Source of the DNA: Limihaloglobus sulfuriphilus
GTDB lineage: Bacteria > Planctomycetota > Phycisphaerae > Sedimentisphaerales > Sedimentisphaeraceae
Assembly: GCF_001999965.1 (NCBI RefSeq)
Contig: NZ_CP019646.1
Location: forward strand, 3,596,001 to 3,660,000
Direction: 5' to 3'
DNA: 64,000 bases
Positions within the stretch are counted from its first letter, which is position 1. Each line of letters begins with the position of its first letter. Positions 1-8,996 of the stretch are shown one piece after another. The notes under the pieces were generated by a model, which saw only the letters and a list, made by a program, of their open reading frames with translations, was not told the origin of the DNA and made no database searches. The position numbers and the translations under genes were made by a program.

Positions 1-2
1 GT

Positions 3-872
3 GCAAGAGTGTCCAATCTCGCCGTCTCTGGAAGCAGTATTGTCTCGGGCTGGTCAAGCAACTATGCAGGCATAATAGCAGGCTGCGTAAATCTCGCTGA
101 GGTTTCAGGTTGCGATGTTAGAGGCAGCTCTATATCTGCCGGCAGCTATTCACGCTACACCGGCGGAATCTGCGGCTGTCTCGATGAGGGCAGGATAACA
201 CGAAGTATGGCGGCGATTTCAATCCAGTCCCAGTCATACGTCGGCGGAATCTGCGGCTATAATGACCGCGGCAACGTTGATTTCTGTTTCAGCACGGGAA
301 CCGTTCGCGGGAGTGAACGAGCCGGCGGAATATGCGGCTCAAATTATTACTCAAACCTGTCGTATTCATATTCACAGGCAGAAACTTCAGCGACCAAATA
401 TGTCGGCGGTGTGAGCGGGTACAATTCGAACACGTCTCTAAGCCAGGTTTACGCAAAAGGTAAAGTTACCGGCTCATTATACACAGGCGGCCTTTGCGGG
501 TTTGCCCTTTTCGGCAGCGCAGAGGCGTGTTTCTGGTGTCCGGAAACAACAACACAGGCTAAAAGCGTATTGGGCAGCCCCTCTACCAAACAGGAGATGA
601 GTTTATTATCAACCTTTGAAAACGCCGGCTGGGATTTTGCCTCTGACCAGAGAAACTGGTATATGCCCGCTTCCGGCTCGCCGCTGCTGAACTGGCAGAT
701 GCGTGTGGAGGATTTCAGGCGTTTATCCTTGATGTCGAAATACTGGCATGAAGATTGCGGCGGTAATTGCGGCTGTCTGGGTTATGATTATTCCGGCAAC
801 GGCAGTATAAGCGCTGAAGACCTCTCAATCCTGGCAACGAACTGGCTGTATTCTGTAAATGCCTATGAATAA
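3..872 (+). CDS. GLUG-repeat secreted protein with C-terminal dockerin-like domain (5' truncated)
   Basis: The reading frame is open at the window edge, so the true start lies upstream. The visible part holds repeated glycine-rich units of the form GGICGxN/GGVSGYN followed by a Ser/Tyr-rich strand, the pattern of GLUG-motif surface proteins of planctomycetes and gut anaerobes. The last ~55 residues (LMSKYWHEDC..., then DYSGNGSISAEDLSILATNW) form an EF-hand-like dockerin segment with D-x-S-G-N-G-x-I spacing. It is probably exported and anchored or assembled through the dockerin; the ligand is unknown. It converges on accA with only 3 bp between stop codons. The opposite-strand gene at 2255-5374 is an evident paralogue, so accA sits between two members of one surface family. 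The family is clear; the function is not. Confidence 0.8.
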   Translation, partial: ARVSNLAVSGSSIVSGWSSNYAGIIAGCVNLAEVSGCDVRGSSISAGSYSRYTGGICGCLDEGRITRSMAAISIQSQSYVGGICGYNDRGNVDFCFSTGTVRGSERAGGICGSNYYSNLSYSYSQAETSATKYVGGVSGYNSNTSLSQVYAKGKVTGSLYTGGLCGFALFGSAEACFWCPETTTQAKSVLGSPSTKQEMSLLSTFENAGWDFASDQRNWYMPASGSPLLNWQMRVEDFRRLSLMSKYWHEDCGGNCGCLGYDYSGNGSISAEDLSILATNWLYSVNAYE

Positions 873-875
873 GAG

Positions 876-1883
876 TTATACACTGGCTGGGCCGGCGTTA
901 GCTGTTTGCGCCTCAAGCTGGCGGGGGTTACCGATTGAGCGGATTTTTTTGTAGCGGTTCTCAATCAGCGTTTCCATATCCTGCATTTTCAGCTGACGCA
1001 GTGCGGTGGTGATGTATCTGCTGACGTTTGATATAGTGTCCCGGGGGTTTCTGTGCGCTCCGCCGAGAGGCTCTTTGATGCTGCTGTCAACCACGCCCAG
1101 CTCTGTGAGGCTTTTGCTGGTAAGGCCCAAAGCGGTCGCCGCTTCGCCGGCCTTGGTGCCGTCTCGCCACAGGATAGCCGCGCAGCCCTCGGGGGAGATT
1201 ACCGAGTAGTACGAGTGTTCAAGCATGGCGAGCCTGTCGCCTACTCCGATGCCCAGTGCGCCGCCGCTGCCGCCTTCGCCGATAACGATGCAGATGATCG
1301 GCGTTCTGATGCGGGACATCTCCATCAGGTTGACAGCGATTGCCTGTGCCTGCCCGCGTTCTTCGGCACCTATGCCCGGATATGCCCCGGGAGTGTCGAT
1401 AAGCGTTACAATCGGCAGGCCGAATTTCTCGGCCATACGCATTTTCAGCAGTGCCTTGCGGTAGCCTTCCGGGTTGGCGCATCCGAAATTACAGCGGATT
1501 TTGTCTTTGGTATCTTTGCCCTTGTTCTGGCCGATTAACATTATCCGCTCATAGCCGATCTGGCCCAGGCCGGTTACTATGGCGTTGTCGTCGCCGAACG
1601 TCCGGTCGCCGTGCAGTTCACGGAAGCCGGATACCATATGCTGCAAATAATCGCTTAGAATAGGGCGTGAAGGGTGCCGCGATACCTGAACGGTCTGCCA
1701 GGGGTTGAGGTTGGAGTATATCTCCTTGAGCATCTCTGCCTTGCGTGACTGGAGCCGGCGAAGTTCCATATTGCGCTGCGTGGACTCATCAGCCTCGCTT
1801 CGAAGGTTCTGGATCTGCTCATCAATTACTTTTATATCCTGCTCAAAGGGCAGGTATTCTACTATATTCTCTAATTCTGACAT
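876..1883 (-). CDS. accA: Acetyl-CoA carboxylase, carboxyltransferase subunit alpha
   Basis: Cytoplasmic AccA subunit, which with AccD transfers the carboxyl group from carboxybiotin to acetyl-CoA to make malonyl-CoA, the first step of fatty acid synthesis. The 335-residue product is close to the usual 315-325. An N-terminal helical region (res ~1-60) precedes a crotonase-fold carboxyltransferase core with IDTPGAYPGIGAEERGQ (~res 161-178), GEGGSGGALGIGVGD (~200) and SPEGCAAILW (~229), all diagnostic of AccA. The start codon lies just inside TCTGACATCGCTGCC with no strong Shine-Dalgarno. There is no accD in the window, as is common when the subunits are unlinked. No other family fits. Confidence 0.97.
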   Translation of the reverse strand: MSELENIVEYLPFEQDIKVIDEQIQNLRSEADESTQRNMELRRLQSRKAEMLKEIYSNLNPWQTVQVSRHPSRPILSDYLQHMVSGFRELHGDRTFGDDNAIVTGLGQIGYERIMLIGQNKGKDTKDKIRCNFGCANPEGYRKALLKMRMAEKFGLPIVTLIDTPGAYPGIGAEERGQAQAIAVNLMEMSRIRTPIICIVIGEGGSGGALGIGVGDRLAMLEHSYYSVISPEGCAAILWRDGTKAGEAATALGLTSKSLTELGVVDSSIKEPLGGAHRNPRDTISNVSRYITTALRQLKMQDMETLIENRYKKIRSIGNPRQLEAQTANAGPASV

Positions 1884-2254
1884 CGCTGCCTCATAAATTT
1901 ATTTTTGTTATTAAAGCAGTATATTAGCTGTTTTCCGCTCAAAATCAAACTATTTTCGTAATGCACCGATTTACAGAGGCTTTTGTGTTTCCGCGGCGGT
2001 GTTTAGAGTGCTGTTCGTTATGCGAGTTGACAGTTTTGAGAGAATTAGTGGATAAACTATGAAACCGGAGTTTCTTTACGGTGGGGTAGGCAAATGGTAT
2101 TATGGTATTTTGCCGGTTTTTCCGCAGTTTGAGTTTTTTAAAAAAAAGACACAAGCTGAATCTTGAATTCTAATGATATCGAGGCGGCGTGAGCCTTGTA
2201 TTCTGGTGGGCCATAAAGCGAGTTGGGCCGTATAAGGTCATTTACAGCATATAG
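1884..2254. other. Intergenic region with no supported gene
   Basis: This 371-bp stretch lies between the 5' end of accA and the 3' end of the GLUG gene. A 69-codon leftward frame (1945-2154) exists, but it has biased composition, no start signal and no recognisable motif. The segment presumably holds the accA promoter. No terminator or repeat was recognised. Confidence 0.5.
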
Positions 2255-5200
2255 TTAGGTTTTATCCAGCCAGCTTTGAGAGAGCTTGATTAAATCCAGA
2301 ATATCAATCACACCGTCCATATAGAAATCCGCCTGGCTGCACGATTGCGGTTCCCAGCATCCGTTCTGCTGCCAGTATTTCGAAAGCAGGGCAAAGGAAT
2401 CATAACCAAGATAAAATTCCTGCCAGCTCAGAATCGGGTAGCTCTTATAAGGCATAAACCAGTCCGCAGGGTCTCCGTCCTGCTCAGTAAAATCCCAGCC
2501 TGCGACACAGAAGTTGCCTATTGTCTGCATTTGCAGTGTTGTTGCTCCTATTGCCCCGTAATTGTAATCTCCAGGATTGCCAATCCCGGAAGTTTCAATA
2601 TCCCAGAAACAGCCTGTTGCGGTGTATTGGCTAGATTCATAGCCTCCGATAAAACCTCTTATTGCGTAATAAAGGCCGCTGACCGGGCCGGCTGAATAAC
2701 ATTTCTCGACATATCCGGAATTTTCTCCAAGCAGTCCGCCGGTATGTGTTTGTCCGCTGACCGAACAGGTAGAATAGCAGTTTATAACATCGCCGCGGTT
2801 ATCGCCGGCCAGACCGCCAATAAATGTATCGTACCCGGAGGATTGCACGCTGCCTGTAGAGAAGCAGCTCGATAGTTTTCCGCTATTTACACCGGCTAAG
2901 CCCCCAATATATGCGATGCCGTTTATAGACGCATTTTCCACGCCAAGACTGCTGACATCTGCTCCGCGTCCAAGAGAGGCAATGAGGCCCAGATATGTGC
3001 TCCCGTTTATATTCATGTTGCGTATAATATGGCCGTCACCGTCAAAATATCCATTAAAGAAGGGGATAACCGCCGTTGCCCATTGTATCCCGGTCAAATC
3101 TATATCATCAGTCATTCTGTAGAAAGCATAAGTACCCCAGTGATATAAAGCGCCAAGTTCTTGTGGGCTGCTGATCAGGTATGGGTTTGCCTGTGTGCCC
3201 TCGCCGCTCAGTACTGGAGGAATGTAACCGCTCAAAGTACTCAATACAGGGCAGCCACCCTCTGAAGGCATTGTCCAGGCATCATTGGTGCCGTTAGCCG
3301 TTTCGCCGACAAAATCCCAGCCGGCGTCAATAAAGGTACTTTCTTCGTGCATCTGGTCGGTCGTTTTGCCGACACCGCCGCTGCTTGTTTCAGTGCCGGA
3401 TGTTACTGTATCCCATAATCCATACTTTACATTTTCCCGATTTTCTGTGTAGCCGACTAAACCGCCAACCTGCTGTACTCCATTGACATGCCCTGTGGAA
3501 TAACAACATGTTACACTTCCATTATCCTCATCGTCGAGGTATCCCACCAGGCCGCCAACGCTGGATTCTCCGGAAACGGAACCGGTGGAATAGCAGTTTG
3601 TTACACTGCCGCTGTTATAGCCTGCCAGACCGCCTGCAAAAGTTGAGCCGATTATATCGCCGCTCGAGAAGCAATCTCTCACTAAGCCGCGTTCAATCCT
3701 GCCCGCCAGACCGCCGGTAAATTGCATACCTGAAACTACTCCGGAAAAATGACAGTTTGTTACAATGCCTCTGCAATCTGCAACCAAACCGCCCGTAATG
3801 TCACCAGTGCTGATAATCGAAACGTTTTCTAAGCCCAGAGATTTTATCTGGCCGCCGGCGTCAAGAATACCGAACAAACCGATGCAGCCGGAGCCGGAGA
3901 TAGCGAGGTTGCTGATAATATGGCCGCCGCCATCGAACGAACCTGTAAAGGCGTTCAAAGAGTCATAGCCGATCAGTGCGCGGTTGTATTCTTCGCCGGA
4001 CATATCTATGTTGATATTCAGCATATAGTTCTTCTTCCAGAAAAACGTTCCCGAACATACTGATAGAAAATCGCTTTTAGATTCAATGATCCATGGGTCC
4101 AGCGGCTGCCCCGAACCTTCCATGCTGACAACCGGATCGACTATAGCTTCTCCGGGTAAGTTTTCCCAGTACAGGTGCGGATAATCGCTGCCCTGGTCAA
4201 TTGTCCATGTTCCGCCGGCCCAGTTGTTTGCACTATAGAAATGCATATCCTTCATCTGCTGTGTCCTGAGACCGATTCCTCCGTAACTTATGAGAAGATT
4301 GGAGGTTTGAGTATCCCAGAAACTATTGGCCGCACCCATACCGGTTCCAATCAGGCCGCCTGTAAAGCTGGTTCCTGTAACATCGCCGGTAGAAAAACAG
4401 TTTGTTACACTTCCTCTGCTGTTATCACCTATCAGACCTCCAATGAAAATTTTACCGCCAACCGGGCCCGTTGAGTAACAATTTGAGATGATCCCTCCAT
4501 TGTTCCTTCCGGCAAGCCCCCCTGCGTTGGTGCCGTATGCACCAGTTAGAGAGACTGCTCCTGTAGCGTAACTGGCAGTTATGTTTCCATCGTTGCAGCC
4601 AACAAGACCGCCGGCAGAGTTACCGCTGCCGCTGACCCCGCCTGCAGAAAAGCTGGTTTCTATGCTGCCGGTATTGAGGCCGACCATCCCGCCGACATCA
4701 GAATTTCCGATGACCGATATTTCTCCCACGACCATACTGACTGCATAGCTGTTCGTTACAATCCCGTCATTGTAACCCACCAGTCCTCCGGCGTGGTAAC
4801 TCGTTCCTGTAACTGTACTCATGGAATAACAACGTTCTATCTTGCCCTGGTAGTTATACCCTGCAAGTCCCCCGATGTAAAAATCGCCGTTGACCGAGCC
4901 GGTAGAATAACTGTTCGATACATTACCCTTGTTATATCCACAGAGGCCGCCGGCATATTTGGTGCCGTTCACAGCGGTACTTACAAGCCTGACATTGTTG
5001 ATTTCCGCATCAGGGCCGATCATGCCAAACAGCCCGCAGTAAGATGCACCATTGACTTTGAGATTTGTTATTGGATACGAATTGCCGTCTAAAGAACCGC
5101 TGAATTCTGTGCCCTGGTACCCCTGGTCTGTCGATGTGTCAGGCGCAATTACTGCCCTGGCATAGGTTTTGGATGTCAGGTCTATATAGTTTTTTAAGAT

Positions 5201-5374
5201 ATAATGGGCGGTAAGGTCGTTGTTAACCGCCTCAAGGTCAGACCTGTTGTAAATATGCCAGGGGTTTTCAGGAGTGCCGGTGCCCCCTGAGAATCCAAAA
5301 ACAGGATTTGGGAAAAATGATAAAATAGTAATTACCGTACAAACCCGTTTGAGAAAATCCTTGGAACTGTTCAT
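2255..5374 (-). CDS. Large GLUG-repeat secreted protein with dockerin-like C-terminus
   Basis: A 1039-residue exported protein. An N-terminal signal peptide (~res 1-28, KRVCTVITILSFF then a small-residue cleavage region) precedes three similar blocks. Each block opens with a GTxxNPYLI/NPWHI motif and a D-L-T strand, followed by tandem GLUG-type units (GGLAGYN, GGLVGYN, CYSTGSVSG). The C-terminal ~55 residues (LLSKYWQQNG..., DFYMDGVIDILDLIKLSQSW) form a dockerin-like EF-hand pair. GLUG proteins are thought to be surface adhesins or carbohydrate-contact proteins; the ligand is unknown. The architecture repeats that of the truncated protein at 3-872, so the two are likely duplicates separated by accA. 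Upstream DNA (5375-5570) is AT-rich and holds only the presumed promoter. Confidence 0.85.
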   Translation of the reverse strand: MNSSKDFLKRVCTVITILSFFPNPVFGFSGGTGTPENPWHIYNRSDLEAVNNDLTAHYILKNYIDLTSKTYARAVIAPDTSTDQGYQGTEFSGSLDGNSYPITNLKVNGASYCGLFGMIGPDAEINNVRLVSTAVNGTKYAGGLCGYNKGNVSNSYSTGSVNGDFYIGGLAGYNYQGKIERCYSMSTVTGTSYHAGGLVGYNDGIVTNSYAVSMVVGEISVIGNSDVGGMVGLNTGSIETSFSAGGVSGSGNSAGGLVGCNDGNITASYATGAVSLTGAYGTNAGGLAGRNNGGIISNCYSTGPVGGKIFIGGLIGDNSRGSVTNCFSTGDVTGTSFTGGLIGTGMGAANSFWDTQTSNLLISYGGIGLRTQQMKDMHFYSANNWAGGTWTIDQGSDYPHLYWENLPGEAIVDPVVSMEGSGQPLDPWIIESKSDFLSVCSGTFFWKKNYMLNINIDMSGEEYNRALIGYDSLNAFTGSFDGGGHIISNLAISGSGCIGLFGILDAGGQIKSLGLENVSIISTGDITGGLVADCRGIVTNCHFSGVVSGMQFTGGLAGRIERGLVRDCFSSGDIIGSTFAGGLAGYNSGSVTNCYSTGSVSGESSVGGLVGYLDDEDNGSVTCCYSTGHVNGVQQVGGLVGYTENRENVKYGLWDTVTSGTETSSGGVGKTTDQMHEESTFIDAGWDFVGETANGTNDAWTMPSEGGCPVLSTLSGYIPPVLSGEGTQANPYLISSPQELGALYHWGTYAFYRMTDDIDLTGIQWATAVIPFFNGYFDGDGHIIRNMNINGSTYLGLIASLGRGADVSSLGVENASINGIAYIGGLAGVNSGKLSSCFSTGSVQSSGYDTFIGGLAGDNRGDVINCYSTCSVSGQTHTGGLLGENSGYVEKCYSAGPVSGLYYAIRGFIGGYESSQYTATGCFWDIETSGIGNPGDYNYGAIGATTLQMQTIGNFCVAGWDFTEQDGDPADWFMPYKSYPILSWQEFYLGYDSFALLSKYWQQNGCWEPQSCSQADFYMDGVIDILDLIKLSQSWLDKT

Positions 5375-5584
5375 AATGCCATACCTCGAAAAAAGTTAAA
5401 ATGGCAGAATCTTGCACGAATAACCATCTTAGAATGCTAGTTAAACACAAGATGTATATTTTCCTTTTCAGTCATGTTATAACTTAATGACATTCATTGA
5501 ATTGCGCAAATCATTGTAATTATTTTAAGTCCTGTTGTCAATTTAAATAAATAAATAACCGAAGACGCAGCAGGGCAATCGCAT

Positions 5585-6736
5585 CTAAAGTCCTTTATTT
5601 TGTTGTGTCAGCACGCGATATAGGTATTGCTCGTTCCAGCCGCAGCACAGCCTTCTGGTCTTTATGCCGACCTTGTGCTTGGTTTGCTGTTTTAGCAGAT
5701 TCAGTGCTATTCGTGAGAGCCTTGCAAAATTTTCTGCTCCATAACCTTTTCTTATTCTCCTTTCATCGTCGGCAAAGCTGATATCTAAACACCAGTGCAA
5801 GGAGTTCTCTACCCCCCAGTGGCCCCTGATATATTTGAGTAAATTTGGCGGATTTTTGCAAGTCAGGCTTGATATGTAATACCGTTTCTCTACGCTTGTT
5901 TCATCTCCTATGCTCCTCTTTGCCTCCACACATATCAGGCTCTTGAGCCCGACCCAGTTCTTCTTTTCAGAGTTAAGGAATCCTACATTTGAAACAGCCC
6001 GCAATGTGCGTTCTTCAACCCTGCCGTGGCCTCCATCAGTTTCACTTGCAACAGTATATTGAATATTATAGACATTATCGTCTATACATTCATCAAAAAG
6101 GGTAACTGCATTTTTATGCAGGCCGGTCTGATTTGCCTTTAGCTGCAAGATATAGTCCCCATCATTTTCAATTACAGCATTAGCAATTTCCTTTTGGCAG
6201 CCCATAGCATCAGTTGTTACAACTGCACCATCTAAATCAATTAACTCCAAGAGCTTAGGTATAGCCGTTATCTCATTGCTCTTGGTTTCTGTTGCAATCT
6301 GCCCAATGACCATTTTGTTGGTGTCGCACCAGGCATTTACCATGTGAACAGCCGCTTTTTCAGATGCATAATCAACGCTTCTACGCATAGTCTTGCCGTC
6401 AATGGCTATGAGCCTGCCTTCACTCTTTTGGGCTAAGGCATTGACCCATTCAAGGAAGCATTGTTCAAATGAGTCGGGTTTGAGAGAAGAAAATACTCGT
6501 CCAAATGTGTCGTGAGATGGAATGCCATTAGGCAAAGAAAGAAAACTTTTAAACCACTCTTCTTTGCACTGAGCGAACTCTTCAACCTGTGTCCATCCAT
6601 CAGCGCCACAAATTATTGCACAAATTGCAATGGATAAAATATCACTAAGCTCATGCTTGCGAGTACGCTCGACTCTGGGGTCTTCAATTGTCGAAAAATA
6701 GTCCATTAATCTGCGTTGGTTTTGTTCTTTTTTCAT
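5585..6736 (-). CDS. ISAs1-family DDE transposase
   Basis: A 383-residue RNase H-fold transposase. The N-terminal region (RRLMDYFSTIEDPRVERTRKH, res ~8-28) is the typical DDE_Tnp_1-associated leader. Catalytic acidic residues fit D113 in AIDGKTMRRS, D176 in VVTTDAMGCQKEIA and a Glu in HWGVENSLHWCLDISFADD (~res 310). This is full length for ISAs1, with no frameshift. The stop lies inside the left inverted repeat, as is usual for this family. The start is ATG at 6734-6736 after an AGGAAA-like signal. Confidence 0.95.
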   Translation of the reverse strand: MKKEQNQRRLMDYFSTIEDPRVERTRKHELSDILSIAICAIICGADGWTQVEEFAQCKEEWFKSFLSLPNGIPSHDTFGRVFSSLKPDSFEQCFLEWVNALAQKSEGRLIAIDGKTMRRSVDYASEKAAVHMVNAWCDTNKMVIGQIATETKSNEITAIPKLLELIDLDGAVVTTDAMGCQKEIANAVIENDGDYILQLKANQTGLHKNAVTLFDECIDDNVYNIQYTVASETDGGHGRVEERTLRAVSNVGFLNSEKKNWVGLKSLICVEAKRSIGDETSVEKRYYISSLTCKNPPNLLKYIRGHWGVENSLHWCLDISFADDERRIRKGYGAENFARLSRIALNLLKQQTKHKVGIKTRRLCCGWNEQYLYRVLTQQNKGL

Positions 6737-6846
6737 AATTTTCCTCGTTTTAACGTTGCAAAGATATAGAATACTATATATTATACTATAATGAAAAAGA
6801 CAAAAAAGCTATAAAATTATTAGAAAAAATCGCAAAAATAGAGCGA

Positions 6847-7077
6847 ATGGAACGAGGGAAAATATGTCAGATGAAAAACCGGCAGCATTTCAACCACCAA
6901 ACGTGGAAAAATGGAGCCAATGTTGTGCGATATGTCCCAAAGGATGAGCTTGAAGCACTGCAGGCTGACATAGATAGTTACAACCAATTCATGGACTTAG
7001 TGCAACAATATGCTGACGAAATCATACGGATAACACGCCTTGAAAGAAAAAAACTAACCGAAAAGCCTAAAAAATGA
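6847..7077 (+). CDS. Small ORF inside the IS (passenger or remnant)
   Basis: A 76-residue basic, helical protein. The part after residue ~20 (NGANVVRYVPKDELEALQADI, then a QFMDLVQQYADEIIRITRLERKK helix) resembles the small proteins often found beside transposases, in which a YVPxxE strand leads into a long helix (DUF6788-like; recognised by eye, tentative). The N-terminal half of that family is missing here. It is transcribed away from the transposase and ends 3 bp before the right inverted repeat. The first ATG has only a weak ribosome site. It may be a decayed passenger. Confidence 0.45.
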   Translation: MERGKICQMKNRQHFNHQTWKNGANVVRYVPKDELEALQADIDSYNQFMDLVQQYADEIIRITRLERKKLTEKPKK

Positions 7078-7099
7078 TATTTTAGATGCGATTGCCCTG

Positions 7100-7410
7100 T
7101 TTCCAGGCAGGGAGCCTGCCCTGCGATTGCCGCCGCAAGAGTTCGGGCTTTAGCCTGTAAACGCTTAAAAGACAACAAGCACGCTAAAGCGTGTACTCTT
7201 GCGGTGATAAATGTATTAGAAATAATAATCCTGTTTATCCTGTAATCCTGTCAGAGGAGTTAATTAAGAATTAGGCAATAGGCAATAGGCATTAGGCAAT
7301 AGGCATTAGGCATTAGGCATAAGGCATAAGGTAGGGCAATAGGCATATTTACGGGGCGGGGGATCTCTTGTCTTGAATAGTTTGTATGCTGATGATATAA
7401 TAAGGCTCAA
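7100..7410. repeat. REP-like hairpins and ggcaataggcattagg low-complexity tract
   Basis: There is no gene in these 311 bp. GCAAGAGTTCGGGCTTTAGC (7135-7154) and GCACGCTAAAGCGTG followed by tactcttgc (~7179-7202) are REP-type hairpins related to those around the RAYT at 62.8 kb. Next comes aatcctgtttatcctgtaat (a dispersed repeat also at 15.2 and 41.0 kb). An imperfect tandem tract of ggcaatag/ggcattag units (7268-7337) follows. The promoter of the protease gene must lie near its end. Confidence 0.7.
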
Positions 7411-8985
7411 ATGGGAAAAAATATTAAAATCCGCCATGTTCTGGTTTTGCTGGTACTCACAAGTGCCGGCTATTTTCTGATGAGCCAGAGCCTCTCTCAC
7501 CGCCAGAGAAAGATATCAGTCTATGTGATAGACAGCCTCAAGGAAGTAACCTCCGGGCAGCAGGGCGGGGGCATCAGGATATCGCAGGGCAAGTCGCACG
7601 GGGAGGTTGTCGAATCTCTGATATTTGCCTACGCCAACCCTGACAATTATGAGTTCAGGATCGCCGATTTGCTAAGTGTCGGCCAGATATACGAGCGTTT
7701 CTATTACGTTTACCTTGAGTCTATCCTGGATTATCAACTTGCCAACCGGGGTGACTGGGTGATTGTGAATCTCAGCTTCGGCCGCGGCGAGCCGGACGAG
7801 CGGGAACGGGTGCTGATTTCAAGGCTCATAGGCGAGGGTGTGATAATCGTTGCCGCGGCGGGCAATGACGGCAGCGAGGAGAAGAGTTATCCGGCCGCGT
7901 ATGACGGGGTGATCGCCGTGGGTGCGTGTAAAAACGGCAAAAAGGCCGGCTATTCAAATTACGGCGGCTGGGTGGATATATGTGCCGAGGGGCATTACGA
8001 TTATAATGAAATCCGCGGTTTTCCCGGCGGCGGGGGGATCAGCAGTGTTAACATGAGCTACAAGCTCGGCGGCACGTCATATTCGACGGCGAGGGTTACC
8101 GCCCGTATAATCGAGATGATCAGGTTCGCCAATGACAGAGATATCGATGTTGCCGGTATCCTGGAAGGTGGGGCTGCCCCTCTGGATGATCCCCTGTTTT
8201 ACAAGGGCAAGCTCGGCAGCGGCGCTGTCAGCGCGGCTTCTTTGCGGGCGGTTGATAGGTTTTATTATCTGGCGAAATGGCCGGGGATTTTGATCCCCTG
8301 GTTCGGTGTGCTTGCCGGCGTTTGTATTTTGCTCCAGCGGGGCCTGAGACGTGCCTGGACGAGGGGGCATGTGCGGGCGTCGAGATGGGTGTTCTACGCA
8401 GCGGCTCTTTCACTGGCGGCGGGGTTTGCCGCGGCGTATATGAGTGTCACGCAATCCGGCTTAAAGGGCGGTGTGCTGATGGTCTTCGCGGCTGTGCCTC
8501 TGGCTTGGATTATGCCCCTTTGCGGCGGGCTGACGGTGTTTTGCCGGCGGCCGGCGATGGTCTTCACCCGCTATCGGATCAACCGATACAGCGAACGCGG
8601 TAATTGCGGCGGCCTGCTCAAAGAGCTCCTGGGGTTCAGGTTTAAAACAGACTTGATGATGGCTGCACTGGAGAAGCTGCTTGACTGCCGCGGGAACCCG
8701 TCGCGGCAGGTTTGCCGGTTTTTGGTCTTGACAAGGGTTTATATTGACGGGCAGATAATAGATATGATTAAATCCAGGGGGCTTGCTCTGGAGAATGAAT
8801 TTGTTGAAATGGCGGCCGGGGGAAATTCACAGATTGCCCGCAGAGCCGTTGACAGGGCCGTAAGGCTCTCCGATAACAAGCCGGCAACTATTGAAAGGTT
8901 CCTGGCAGAAGTTGACGTGATTGACGATGATAATATCGCCGAATCCGTAAGACTACAGGCTTTGGCGTGTAAAAAGAGGATTTAG
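7411..8985 (+). CDS. Membrane-anchored subtilisin-like (S8) serine protease homologue
   Basis: A 524-residue protein with an N-terminal signal/anchor (res 8-25), a reduced subtilase domain (res ~35-235), three transmembrane segments (~291-308, 326-345, 353-377) and a ~145-residue helical C-terminal cytoplasmic or periplasmic tail. Triad candidates are D41 (VYVIDS in place of DTG), H63 (KSHGEVVESL), the oxyanion N152 (AAAGNDG) and S223 (GGTSYSTA). All are present, but the motif surroundings are degenerate, and the Asp-His spacing (~22 residues) is much shorter than in typical subtilisins. Activity is therefore plausible but not assured. The gene converges on glucokinase (11-bp gap). The substrate is unknown. 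Confidence 0.75.
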   Translation: MGKNIKIRHVLVLLVLTSAGYFLMSQSLSHRQRKISVYVIDSLKEVTSGQQGGGIRISQGKSHGEVVESLIFAYANPDNYEFRIADLLSVGQIYERFYYVYLESILDYQLANRGDWVIVNLSFGRGEPDERERVLISRLIGEGVIIVAAAGNDGSEEKSYPAAYDGVIAVGACKNGKKAGYSNYGGWVDICAEGHYDYNEIRGFPGGGGISSVNMSYKLGGTSYSTARVTARIIEMIRFANDRDIDVAGILEGGAAPLDDPLFYKGKLGSGAVSAASLRAVDRFYYLAKWPGILIPWFGVLAGVCILLQRGLRRAWTRGHVRASRWVFYAAALSLAAGFAAAYMSVTQSGLKGGVLMVFAAVPLAWIMPLCGGLTVFCRRPAMVFTRYRINRYSERGNCGGLLKELLGFRFKTDLMMAALEKLLDCRGNPSRQVCRFLVLTRVYIDGQIIDMIKSRGLALENEFVEMAAGGNSQIARRAVDRAVRLSDNKPATIERFLAEVDVIDDDNIAESVRLQALACKKRI

Positions 8986-8996
8986 TTTTATTGGCA

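Larger units (their letters stand above)
5571..7099. mobile_element. ISAs1-family insertion sequence, complete
   Basis: A 1529-bp element bounded by perfect 19-bp terminal inverted repeats: CAGGGCAATCGCATCTAAA at 5571-5589 and its complement at 7081-7099. It carries a full-length leftward transposase and a small rightward ORF. The 10 bp outside each end (gaagacgcag and tttccaggca) do not match, so the 8-10 bp target duplication expected for this family is absent. This suggests an old insertion, recombination between copies, or an end boundary off by a few bases. Intact ends and transposase suggest it could be mobile. Confidence 0.9.

Noticed and set aside
1945-2154. 69-codon leftward frame upstream of accA
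   Set aside because: Low-complexity basic composition, no start signal and no motif.
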